64,000 nt of DNA from Diatrype stigma (taxonomy: Eukaryota > Ascomycota > Sordariomycetes > Xylariales > Diatrypaceae): assembly GCA_022225965.2 (NCBI GenBank), contig JAKJXP020000019.1, positions 310,001 to 374,000 of the forward strand. Reading direction: 5' to 3'. The translations under genes were made by a program, and so were the position numbers. The notes under the pieces are model-generated. The model had not been told where the DNA came from and searched no databases. It saw only the letters and a list, made by a program, of their open reading frames with translations. Shown here piece after piece: positions 46,836 to 57,367 of the stretch; position 1 is the first letter of the stretch, and every line of letters starts with the position of its first letter.

Positions 46836-49396
46836 GGGTGTTGCTGTCGTTCGTCTCCTGTTTTCTGCTTGGTCTTCTTTGGTCGATTTGTTAGTCGAGG
46901 CGATGACACGCGAGGGGGTGGGGTGGCTACTCGTTCCGGGGCTGGTGGAGATGGCATTGGAGGAGCGGCCGGCGGAGGATGGACGACGGCGGAATGGTCT
47001 GAAGAGGCACCTGAGTGAGTCCTTGAGCGTGGTGGTCTCCCGTAATTTTGAAGAATGATTGGCGGCGCACCTGATTGAGAAGCGTGGCCACCGTTGGTGA
47101 CGGTCGAGGCCGGCGAGGCAGTATGCATCCGTTGTACCTTGGGCCGTGAGCTTTGCCCCATTCGTCTCACACTGCCCGGAGATGGTAGGGCTGGGAGTTG
47201 GCCTCCGCCGAGAACAGCCATCGATGGTGGGAAATGGATGGTATGAGGTCCGTTGAATGTGGCCGAGTTGGGGGTGTGGTGGGCAGGCGGAAAGGGAGGG
47301 AAATAATCTGTTCCTGATTCGTGGGGTCGGTCGTCGCCGTAGTACCTAGGGTTAGGAGATGCCTTTGGGGTCCGCCTGGAAGGTATATCAATCAACAACG
47401 CCTCGTCTACCGTTTGACCACCGGGGTAATGGGCGTCGAGCGTCCTACCCATGGGCTCATCGGGCTGCAGTATCCTGCTGGGTTCTTTATCTCTGGGACA
47501 TATACGGAGGGTGATGTCGGGGGAGTCGAATTGGCGTCCCAGAGAGTTCGCGTACTTGCGAAGGATCATATCGCGGACGTCGTCTACAAGATCATCCTCG
47601 TTGATGGTGATCATGGTGGCCGAAGCCAATGGCCTCTTGACCCAGATCTTCCTGGTCACCATGTTTCCACTTATAGGTATCAGATGCTTGGGATCAGTTG
47701 AGCTTATCTCGCTATCATTGTTTGATTCGAGGAGGGTGGTGATCAACCGAGTCTGGCCGGCTGGAAGGATGCTCTGTCGCCTTGGGGGTCCAGGGGGTCG
47801 GTGCGCTGAGGGAGGTCGTGATGTGGTTGTGGGTGTCGCTGTCGTTGGGGCCGCTGTCGTTGGTGGTGCCGCCGTGGGTACCGGATCCGTCGCAACAACC
47901 GGAGAACTACTAGGGGCGTCTATTCTGAGTATTGGGTACGGCTCCTGGTCTGTATGTACATCGTCGTTATCGTCATCTACATCGGCATTGTAATTGTAAT
48001 TGGGGTCAGAGCTGTGAGGCCTTGAGCTGGAGCGAGCCTGGGTATGGGCAGTGGTAGGACGTGGCTGAACTATTGCGGTTGTCGCAGTTGCTGCAGTTGC
48101 TGCAGTAGCGGGGCGACCTTCGCGAATACTTCCAAGTGCAGGCGTGTTCTGTAGATCCCTGCCAGACGCAGTGTTTTCGTCGGAGTCGTCGGAGTCGGTG
48201 TTGTTGGTGCTGGTGTTGGTGCTGGTGCCGGTGCTGGTGTTTTGGGAGGTGAGTGCAGAGGCAGGTGAAGGCTGTTGTAGTGGTAGTGATAGCGGTAGCG
48301 GTAGCGGTAGCGGTAGTGGTAGCGGTGCTGCAGGTGGTACTGCAGGTGGTACTGGTAGCGGCAGCGATTGCAGTGGCAGTGACAGTGACAGTGGTTGTAG
48401 CGGGTGCGGGTGATGATGGTTATGGCGATAATCCTTATTGCTGCTAGCGCTATTGCTTGTTGTGGTGGTGCAGGTGGTGGTTGTTAGCGCGGGTTCTGTC
48501 TCAGCCCGAACGTCCGTCGCTGCGCCGTTTCCGTTCTCTGTAGTGCCTGCAGTTCCAGTAGCTCCAGCAGTTCCAGTGTTTCCAGCATTTCCAGCGTTTC
48601 CAGCGTTTCCAGCATTTCCAGAAATTCCAGCACTTCCGGTAGTTTCAGCATCAAAACTAACATGGAGGACCGGGTGGTTATTTCTAGTGCCGACGTCGAA
48701 GCTCTTAACAGGCCTAATAGTAGCAGTAGAGGAAGAATTTCCATCGTTGGTAGTAGCCGTAGGTATCGTTGGAGCCCTTAGCGATGACTTTGGCTTGTCT
48801 TTCCTACCTGTAACTGCTGCGAGTTCAGCAAAATGGTTGTTGCCGTCGTTATCACCACTAGCACTTCTGTTACTCCTGGATGATGTCCCGCTGACCCTCT
48901 CCTGGGCCGAGGCCAGCGCCTCATCCCCGTATGATAAAGATCTTGCAGTCGGCCAAGGTTTATCGCTGCCATCACGACTACTTTTTCGAGTCATGGATCT
49001 GAAGTAATGCATAGGTCGCAAGTGGTTGCTACTATTGGTCCGTTTCTTGGCACTCGAGCTACATGTAGAGTCAGGTGTCGCGGGTGTTGCTGGTGTCAGG
49101 GGTGTTTGAGGCGACGACGAGTGCTGATGGAGGCTCCCGTCCCCGTCTCCGTTCTCCTTCCCGTGATCGTGACCATGCCCATGGCCATCTTCATGCTCAA
49201 GCGAGATGGAGTTGGACGCCGAAGGAACATCCCCGTTTATGATGGAACGCGCATGCGTCGTCTGGGTATGCGTGCTTGAAGCTCCATCGTGCTTGAGACT
49301 GCTACTACGGTTGCTGTTGCTGGACAGAAATGTCGGCGATAAACTGTTTCTCCTGAAGAGCCTGGCTTTGAAACGGGCCCTGAAATCGCCGCCCAT
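45977..49396 (-). CDS. SSK1: SSK1 response regulator of the osmostress phosphorelay
   Basis: Exon 1 (49396-46289) and exon 2 (46174-45977) flank a 114-base intron with GTGCGT donor, TGCTAAC branch point and TTCAG acceptor; the product is 1101 aa. The N-terminus MGGDFRARFKARLFRRNSLS is typical of filamentous-fungal Ssk1. A long disordered region with a NAG repeat and a 400-residue Ser/Thr/Pro stretch leads to a conserved pre-receiver block (KIWVKRPLASATMITINEDD). A poly-Q run precedes the receiver domain, about 894-1060: acidic VED (D902), phospho-acceptor Asp945 in LVLMDIQLPKMNG, conserved Thr/Ala in ALTAS (about 1014) and Lys1036 in NDFLTK. The intron falls just after that Lys, and exon 2 opens with PVNFVWLERKVKEWGC. 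Known role: Ssk1 takes phosphate from an HPt protein (Ypd1) and, unphosphorylated, activates the Ssk2-type MAPKKK of the Hog1 pathway. Confidence 0.95.
46771..46835. repeat. CTG/CAG triplet tract encoding poly-Q in SSK1
   Basis: Mostly CTG triplets on the plus strand, which are CAG codons on the coding strand and give a Gln-rich run immediately before the receiver domain. Such tracts are length-variable among isolates. Confidence 0.85.
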
Positions 49397-51391
49397 TTAG
49401 AAGACAGGAGAGAAAAGGACGGGAGGGTGTCGACTTGCGTCTCCAAGAGTCCAGGAATCCAGGAGTCCAGGTATCCGGGTCTCATAAGGAAATGGAAATA
49501 CAGTGTGGAGCTGTCGTGGTTGGCATCATCTAGTCAGGTCCGTGGCTGCGTGGGTATATCGCTGCTCCCAGTTGTGACCAAAGCAAGTTGAATCGTTACG
49601 TTGAAAGTTGGGTTGGAGAAGCTGCGAGCTCTTGTGGTTGTCTTCCTTTTCTGATTTCCCTTCCCTTCTTTCCTATGCTGAGACAATCTAGTTGGTGGGA
49701 TTGGCTACACAATGGAAGGCCTTGCTATTCGACGTGTGAATGGGTCTAGACCTGCATACGTGGAGATGAAATGTCTGGATGAGTGAGTGGACGTATGGCC
49801 GGTTGGCATGAATGGGCATGGATGAGGGATGGCCGGATGGAAGGCCGGGTAGACAGGTGCAGGTGGGTGAATGAGATTAGATGGGATCGGAGGCGTTGCT
49901 CGATACGCTCGATACACCAGCCAGACGCTTGGGTAGACAGCAAATTACAGCAATTTACATGTATGTTTACTTAGGTAGGTAGGTATGTATTGATTACGAG
50001 TGTATGGATCACAAGTGTATGGATCGCAGGCTATGTACGGGTGGTTCAAGAAATCAGGATGCGGAGGTATGTAGATCCACGGGTGTCAGTGTACGGAGTA
50101 AACGAAAATGCAGAGGCAGATGAAGGCGTTCCAGGTTGTCCGTCACGTCGGCTGTACAATACATTACAACCTTGAACAACTACAGCATCCAGTCTACATA
50201 CCACCTGGGCAGTCTACATACAGGGGCCGGACGGATACTTACATACGTATGTACCTAATGCCTCCCTACTGATTAGGTAGTTGGTATTCGTTACCCATAG
50301 CCATTCGTTTGGGTATTGTTGTTTATTTGTTCGTTGGCTGATAACAAGCAGGAAAGGGCGAGATAGAATAGCCTAGATGAGCTGGCTGCATGGAACTTAG
50401 CACGTTCTTGTCATAAGTCGGCCTCGGGTTGTATGCGATGCACGGCAAGGGCGGCGAACTTTGATGGATGCCAACCCTGCAAGCGGTCAATACTTGATAG
50501 AGATGCAACCAGCAGCAGCGCCGGCAATAGCAACAGCTACAGCTACAGCAACAGCAGCAGCAACAACACATGTGCAGCCATCCCGGATCCTGCCAGTTTC
50601 CCGTTGTTCATGGGAACATGGGAACATGGCAGCATGGCAACATGGAAATATGGAGATACTAACTACAGGGAGCTATAGGCCGAGCAATCGCATAGGATTC
50701 ATCTATACTACGTGGTATAGTTCACAGAAATCTTCCGATCGAGGCTGACTTGACAAGGATGCTACCCCGACACTTCGATTTAGATCTGACTTAGGTACGA
50801 AATGCCACCGTATGTGGTTGCTTGTAGTTATACTGTCGTCGCCCTAAGCTGTCCTTGGCCGTAAAAGCTATATGATTAGCCTTGATCGCGATCGCGCCTC
50901 TTGGGGAGTTGGGCGCACGTTGGCGTATTGCTGGTAGTCGGGCTTTCGGCTTTGGACGGAGGGGAAGAGATGCATCTAAGCCTAGGTAGGTAGGTACCTT
51001 AGGTAACCTGTAACTAAATAGGTACCTAGGTACCTACACCTAGGTAGGTAGGTACCTAGGTACCTAGGGACCTAAAGTGCCGATGGACCTGAAATCTGGC
51101 ACTTCATTCTTCCGACGCCGAATCCATGGGGCGCCCGTCGGGCCGTCGACCTGAGCCCTGCCCCACCTTGCAGCCCTGAAGCTTGGAGCTTCAGGTCCAC
51201 GGGTGGATCTTCGGCCATCGGACGCTGAAATTTCATCCATTCCCACTTCATCGTACGCACAAATTCTCTCTCCGAACCTCCCTCTTCCCTCTCCAAGTTG
51301 GTGGTTTACCACCAACCCGCCACATCCGTCAAGCTCTGAAGACTCAATATCGAAGACTGCAGACGGAAGAGAGCATCGGCCAGATGCTGCG
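49397..51391. other. Divergent intergenic region (SSK1 and MRPS35 promoters)
   Basis: Contains repeats of CCAGGAATCCAGGAGTCCAGG near 49450-49475 in the SSK1 leader, ATGGATCACAAGTGTATGG repeats near 50000-50035, an AACAGCTACAGCTACAGC tract at about 50525-50570, triple GGGAACATGG units near 50610-50650 and the palindromic CCTAGG/GGTACC patch at 50980-51070. A frame at 50461-50748 is low-complexity and not called. Confidence 0.45.
50980..51070. repeat. Dense CCTAGG / GGTACC palindrome patch
   Basis: Overlapping units of TAGGTAGGTACCTTAGG and GGTACCTAGGTACC type, self-complementary over most of the stretch. Similar units recur at about 30660-30800 and 63935-63985. Origin unknown. Confidence 0.8.
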
Positions 51392-52584
51392 ATGCAGTCG
51401 CGAACATTATCTACTACGCCGGTAGCTCTGTCGGCCCTGGCTCGTCCCACCAGACCGGAATGTCTCGTGGCTCGTCCGGGCCGCTTGCTGCAATGCGCTG
51501 CCACGGCCAGCTTCTCGACGACGGCGAGTCGAGAGGTCTACACTAAGTCCCGGCGCGACTTCTTCGACTGGATGAAACGCAAGGGGAAAGACCTAAAGCA
51601 TCACAAGCCTGGCGAGACAAACTATATCATGTCAAAATATCAGCCGTTCCCCTTCAATCCCCTCTTCAGATCCCAGTCAGTCCTGAGCGACGGGGCTAGA
51701 GAGATAATATGGGAGAAGATTATGAAGCATGGCGAGTCCATCAAGGCTGTATCCGCCGAGTTTGGTGTTGATATCAGGAGAGTCGCCGCCGTTGTGCGGT
51801 TAAAGGAGGTGGAAAAGGATTGGGAAGCAAAGGTGAGACTTTTTCCCGTCACGCCATGCCCTCCGCTCACTCCATCCGCTGCTTGATATGATGACTGCAT
51901 ACACCAATTCGATAAGTCTTTAAGACACATACATGGTTACAACATTGTTGCGAGCCTCTCTGATCTAGCTACCTCCTGTCACCTTTCATACCGAAATTAC
52001 CCAAGTTCAGCTGCTCTTCGCTAACCTGTCTCGGTGTGCAGAAGAAGCCACTCGCAAGGCCTTATGCCAGGGCAGTGTTGGATATGCTTCCGACCAAAAA
52101 CTTCAGTAAAGACATGCAGAATACCCCCTTTGAGCCCATCAACGAGCTGCACGTACACCCGTACACCATGCAGCAGATCTTCTGGCCCACGTCCGAGTCG
52201 CGCCAGTTCACCCGTGAGGACGCCGCCAAGGCCTTCCACCACACGATGCTCTCCGCGGACAAGCGAGTACCGCATCCGGAACTCATCCAGATGGAGAGGG
52301 AGATCGCTGAAGGCAAATCGCCGTACGAGGCTTCAGAAAACTTCAAAAAGGCCGCCATGGAGTCGGAGGCGAAGGCGGCCGCGAGGGCGATGCAGAAGAC
52401 CATCATCGCGGAGAAGTACACCACCCGTGTGAAGTCGCCCCGCTTCGAGTTCCGTTTCCGGCAGGTCAACGCGGAACTCGTGGGCGCCAAGGGCAAGGCG
52501 CGCAACGCTGTCGGCTGGAAGTACGGCGCGCCGTCCTACGACCGCGCCAAGGGTCAAATCAAGATCCCGACTTCCGTTCCGTAG
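51392..52584 (+). CDS. MRPS35: Mitochondrial small-subunit ribosomal protein Mrps35/mS45 (Bot1 family)
   Basis: Exons 51392-51832 and 52042-52584 flank a 209-base intron with GTGAGA donor, GCTAACC branch point and GTGCAG acceptor; the product is 327 aa. The first about 50 residues (MQSRTLSTTPVALSALARP, then Arg-rich, no acidic residues before FSTTASRE) form a mitochondrial targeting presequence. The body has YTKSRRDFFDWMKRKGKDLK, DGAREIIWEKIMKHGESIKA and VSAEFGVDIRRVAAVVRLKE. After the splice come KKPLARPYARAVLDMLPTK and LHVHPYTMQQIFWPTSESR. This matches the fungal 'mitochondrial regulator' family (S. pombe Bot1, S. cerevisiae Mrps35), a component of the mitoribosome small subunit. An upstream in-frame ATG at 51203 would add 63 residues before the presequence; I chose 51392 because the targeting signal starts there. 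Confidence 0.92.
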
Positions 52585-53154
52585 TTCTACTCGGTACTAC
52601 TACTATACTACCACCCACCACAGCCTGAGGCTGCTTGTAACGAAGTATGTACGATGTTGGCCAGGGCTGGATTTATACCCACGCGTCCTTGAATGGATAT
52701 GACGATGAGTAATCCCTAAAAAATAGAAAATAGGTGATACTAGGGGATATATCTAGAGTTGTACATTATATATACTACAATGCCTAGCGAGCCTGAAAGC
52801 TGGGTCGCCAGCTTCTCTGTGCCAACGCTATCGTCTAAATGATACAAAAAGTATACCCCATGCTGGAATGTTCGCATATACTCTTTGTATACTTTGTGAA
52901 ATATCCGTCGCGAGCCCACTAGCAGCATTATATGGCGTGTACTTACCCAGCTATGCGGACTCGGCAGAGTGTTCGGACAGGATTCGTCCAGATGTCGGGG
53001 GTATCTCATGATAGGCACATTATGGCATCGTATCGTCCATCGCATTCTTACGAACATCCCATTCAAGTCCTACATATCAGCCAAGTAAACGGGACGTGTA
53101 CCTTAACCGGGTGGGCACATCTTGTAGACAGCTGACAGACACTCGTGGGTCAAA
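52585..53154. other. Intergenic region after MRPS35
   Basis: Begins with the MRPS35 3' untranslated region. No repeat, RNA gene or coding frame stands out. Confidence 0.45.
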
Positions 53155-54012
53155 TCAACTGGGCTCTATGGGCAAGTTGACCATCTCTTTGCCAGTGTAG
53201 CTATCCTCGTGTCGGCAAATGCTCTCTGTCCAAGGTCTGTCTGAGGCACTGCCTACAACGAATTGATCAAGGCTAGTGTATGGCTCTCCTATTTCAGTCT
53301 CGTTCGTCCCCCAACGTGTTTCTTCAGAGTATTCAATATCGCCTCCGTGCTCTTCCATCCCTAGTGTCAAGTCTTGATCGTGCGGGTCTGGCAATAGTTT
53401 GGCCGTATCTACAACATGATAAACCCTCCATGAAGCCAGTCAGATTGCCCCTAAGGCGAGAACACAAGACCATATACGCATTCACGGGGTAACAATGAGC
53501 GAGTTGTTCTGGAAGCGATGCTAAAGATAGCCAGGCGCGTGGCTACGTGTACGGCATGTATTATAGCATATAGTCCCCTACGAATCACGGTTTCAAGCAG
53601 TATCTCATTCACATGCAGTTACCGGAACCTAGGACTCAATATCGAAGCTCAGGGATACTTGTTCGATACGGACGGAACCAGGAAAGTGTCTCTACTCATG
53701 CTAAATGTACTTCTATCCTCAAGCCCTGTAGGCATGAACTGCAGCCCCTTTAATCTGGCCCATAGCCATTTGCAGCCCATAATCCTTGTAAGAACGCGTT
53801 ACAGCACTCGTCCCATCCAATACCCTCTCACAATTGATCATATGGGAATTTCCATACCGTCGTATCATAGAGCGTTGAAACGGAGGGGGAGTAAAGATCA
53901 CATATGAAAGCCACCCTTGAAGTTTTGCGTGCAGCTTCCTACCTAGCAATATTGATATAATGAGAGCAAGCTGCCAGGGGAAGTACAGCATCAAAACGGT
54001 GCTTTGTAACAT
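53155..54012 (-). pseudogene. Decayed protein gene of unknown family
   Basis: A minus-strand frame (54012-53719) starts with a hydrophobic MLYFPWQLALIISILLG segment. A +1-shifted frame then continues it for about 120 codons with protein-like text interrupted by isolated stops: SRDTFLVPSVSNKYP-stop, ETVIRRGLYAIIHAVHVATR, SLLPRECVYGLVFSP-stop, GQSDWLHGGFIML-stop. A third open stretch (53394-53155) is acidic. One membrane-protein-like reading frame broken by several stops and shifts suggests a relic. I cannot name the family. It could also be a chance open frame; the case rests on the coherence of the middle section. Confidence 0.4.
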
Positions 54013-54216
54013 CTGGGCAAGCCGCTGTGAACATAGCGTTCCCTTGATGAATTGACCCCTTTTCCTATCTTCCTCAGTTTGAGGCTTGTCTTACCGTACC
54101 CCCTCACCCCCTATTCCAAAGAGATTGGTCTCGTCTTCAGATATACGGGAATGAAAGCTTGTTTTCACGTCTGAGTGGGTATTACGATGATCCCACCCTA
54201 TTGATTTTTGTCTCTA

Positions 54217-55032
54217 GTTGGCACTCATACCACAAGTACGGCCTGGTGACGCTGGGCGTCGGCTGGATCGTCTGGCGCGACGCGGCCTTCCTGCCTGCCC
54301 CGGCACCTCGTCTTCGAGATACACTACCTGGGCGGGGCGGGGCCGAGAATTCGTTGCACGCTGAACTTCTCGCGCCGCGGCCCGGCACGCACGTCGTCGT
54401 CCAGTACTACAACCTCGTCCACCTCAGCTTCATGGGTTAGGTACCACGAGGTCACGGATAACTGCCTGCGCAACGCGCGCATGCTCTCCAAGAGCCTCGA
54501 GGCCACGGGCTGGTACCTACGCGTAGCCTGTCGGGCATCCACCGGCCTCCTCGGCGCAAGGCGCCCTCGCGGGCGCCAGGGCCGCGGCGAGCTCGGCCGA
54601 CTAGGCGCCGGGCCTGCCGGTCGTGGCGTTCCGCTTCGCGGAGTTCTGCCGGGCGTTCCCCCGCCTCCGGCAGGAGTTGATGTCGCTGCTGATGCGGGCG
54701 CGGCAGTGGATCATCCCCAGCTACGCGCTCCCGCCCGGCGAGGACGCAACAGGAGATCCTGCGGGTGTGCGCCCGCGAGAGCATGAGCGTCGGACTTCCT
54801 GGACCGGCTTATCGGCGACCTCGTCTCGGTCGCGCAGACGCTCATCGACGGTGACGAGCAGGATCTGTCGGCCATCCTGAAGAAGCAGCGGCCGGCGGAC
54901 CAGTCGGGCCCCATTCGGCAGATCAAGGGGGAGGCAAGGGAGGAGTCGAGGGAGGTGACGGAGGACTCGAGGAGGTTGGCGGAGGGCATCTATAGGGGCT
55001 GTGTGCTGAGGCTACTCCGCATGTCAGAATAG
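54217..55032 (+). pseudogene. Truncated, frameshifted glutamate decarboxylase
   Basis: Only the C-terminal half is present. It opens in the region of the pyridoxal-phosphate lysine (YHKYGLVTLGVGWIVWRD; the family has SGHKYG), continues to FLP, and then shifts frame into RHLVFEIHYLGG. Another shift gives PGTHVVVQYYNLVHLSFMG, then a stop at 54437-54439. After a short insertion the frame resumes as YHEVTDNCLRNARMLSKSLE-ATGWY, with further breaks around the missing middle. Then come LPVVAFRFAEFCRAFPRLRQ, RARQWIIPSYALPP, ILRVCARESMS (with one more shift) and DFLDRLIGDLVSVAQ to a stop at 55030-55032. The upstream half, including the cofactor-binding core, is absent. Intact family members make GABA from glutamate. 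The sequence is GC-rich and decayed mainly by indels, so this is not RIP. Confidence 0.9.
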
Positions 55033-56977
55033 ATGGAGGATGGGATGGTTGACTTGTGGTAGTTGTTTGTTCTTGGGGGGGATAGGCGTTAATGAGAAGC
55101 AAGTTTCAGCGAGAGACCATACATAGCGTCAATATGTGTCTTAACCCATCATTACCTATGCAGAGATCGGATGATTAGGCAACATATGACGTTTGATAGG
55201 ATAAGGTTACAGAGGAACTACCCAAAATGGAGTTTTACCAGGGTGACGTTAGGTATATAAGAGGGTGGGTGCATGCTTCGTATATAAGGGGTATATAGGG
55301 GGTATGCTTGGATATCCACAGATATCTAGGGTCCGTCCACCTGTAGTCATATGGCAATTGTGATAGGTGACTTTGATATTGTAGGACACCTCATATTATA
55401 TTGCCTACTGTGCAACACAAGATGTGTGCGATATCTACCCATCAGATGAGATGTACCACAAGTCCCAAGAGAGCCCTAAGGAAATGACAGGCTGTGTCCC
55501 ACACACCACCTCAAACAATTCCATCCTTCCCCCTTGCTTTGTAGATAGACTCGTTCACAACGTCCTCGATTGATTAAATGATGACTTGCATACAGGCAAT
55601 TAAGGTTCTGACCAAACAGAACCGACATTCTTGCGTCACACCACCCGATGGTTCTGGACTGGGAGAGGGGCGAAGAGGGGATAGCAAGGGTCAGGACAGG
55701 GGCAAGACGACCACCCCCCATCGTACCTTGCATACGTGACGACATACCTATGTACCTACTTATATACACAGGCTCCCATAAACTAGCTCGAACAGACGAT
55801 ATTTTCTCCGGCGGAAGCCCCGAGCCAGATACTACCGGATCGGGATGCAACTCCCAGGTTCGCCGAGGATGGAAATTCCTACGCGGGGGGATCTGCGCTC
55901 CCCGGGTAAAGAGGTTTGCGTGCAGGCGTGTTACCCGGGTTGGCAACCCCCAGCGCCGATTACGATGGCGTGCGATGCGCGTCTATACGGGATGTAACAT
56001 CTTGTCACTGAAGGGGGTTTTTTCTTTTCTTTTTTTCTTTTCTCCTTTGAGAATTCTATATCTCCCGAGGGAAGGGTTGGTGCGACAGTGAAATATTTGA
56101 AAGGGCCCGGTGCAACGTAGTACCACAACCGACGATCACCACCGTCGTGGGACTCCTCCGCCGCCGCCGCCGCCGTCGCCGCAGCCACGAGCCGCCGGCC
56201 CCCAAGATGGGTTGGCGTAATATGTGTAGGCACGCATGTATAACATATAACTCTGTATCTGGCCTCCTTGTCTATATTACTTATCCAAGCTGCCTATATG
56301 TGTGTATTTCATAAAAAATAAAACAGAAATAGAAATGCCAAAGTATTTAAGCAAGCCGCCCGCCTCGCTGCCAGGAACATACGGACCCTGATAACCCTTC
56401 TTACTCCGTTATACCTACCAGTATACCGGCATCATCCCTACTGAGATGGCTTTCGACACGCGGAAAGTATAGCCACCTGTATAGGTACCTTACCACGATT
56501 CATATCTATCTAATGATAGGCCATCACCCAAGGACCTGAAACCATAGCCATTGCTTCATGTGCGCAACGTCTTCCTTTCTTCTTCAACGTGCGACTCATA
56601 GCTACATCCCTTGCGTTGATTATCAGACTGAAGCACCTACATACGTGTGATACCCCATGTTAGCGAGTCAGTCAATAGCTGGGCAGGCAGGACTGAATGT
56701 TCACGGGTTACACGATTGTCATATTGTTGGCTTAGCTGACCATATAAATATCAAGCTCTTCCGACTAATTCACTCCCTCGCTCACGCTGTGTTGTTAATC
56801 ATTCACCATATACCGGGATCATATGTGGAAGAGGGGTGAATCTTAAATCAACGCTTTCAATCTACAAGCAGAATATTTATATCTCCGATCCAACAGCATC
56901 GAACTCACCCGAGAATATCTTCCTTCTCCCCCCTAAGCATACACAACCTGGAAATCCACCCAACGCAGCTAGTTACG
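55033..56977. other. Intergenic region
   Basis: Has GGGTATATAGGGGGTAT-type repeats near 55270-55310, a T/C tract at 56020-56045, CCGCCG repeats at 56160-56180 and, near the right end, the presumed promoter of the secreted protein gene (ACCATATAAATAT at about 56739-56751). No gene supported. Confidence 0.45.
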
Positions 56978-57367
56978 ATGAAGGTAAGTCTATCCATAGC
57001 ACAGCACAGCATAGCATATCACTCTACCTACCCAGCTACCTATCCACCCCCCCTTCTTATGAAAACAACTGACTAAGCAACCAACCAATCCACACAGTCC
57101 ATGCTCCTCCTACTCCTAGCCACCACCACCACCACCAGCGGCGTCATCGCAGCCGCAGTGCAGATGGACACCGTTACCGTGTCGTCGACATCATCTTCCA
57201 GCACGGCGGACCCGACCCCAACCCCGACCAAATACGCCATCCAGTGCGGCGCCGGGCTCCAGAGCGTCTGCGAGAGCCTGTGCGTCTGCTCGACGGGCCA
57301 GTGCGCCTGCCACTCCGATCCGACGAGCCAGTGCGCGAACATGTGCGACTGCGTCGCGCAGTATTGA
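56978..57367 (+). CDS. Small secreted cysteine-rich protein with a duplicated cysteine module
   Basis: Exon 1 is only ATG-AAG (56978-56983), followed by a perfect GTAAGT donor and a 114-base intron (56984-57097) ending CACACAG. Exon 2 runs 57098-57367, for 91 aa in total. The spliced N-terminus MKSMLLLLLATTTTTSGVIA is a good signal peptide (cleavage near Ala20-Ala22). A Ser/Thr/Pro linker follows, then nine cysteines at 52, 60, 64, 66, 71, 73, 81, 85 and 87. Positions 52-66 and 73-87 have identical spacing, C-x7-C-x3-C-x-C, with Cys71 between. No family recognised. Size, secretion signal and cysteine content fit a candidate fungal effector or other apoplastic protein; this is inference. The unspliced start at 57101 would also give a signal peptide (MLLLLLATTTTT), so the microexon model is preferred but not proven. 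Confidence 0.7.

Noticed and set aside
46290..47018. 242-codon plus-strand frame with a poly-Cys run
   Set aside because: Poly-Cys is CTG/TGC repeats read in another frame, antisense to SSK1 poly-Q.
48438..49007. 189-codon plus-strand frame with Val/Ala/Pro repeats that looks like a membrane or wall protein
   Set aside because: Antisense of the SSK1 NAG-repeat region; the repeat is a reflection of the coding tandem.
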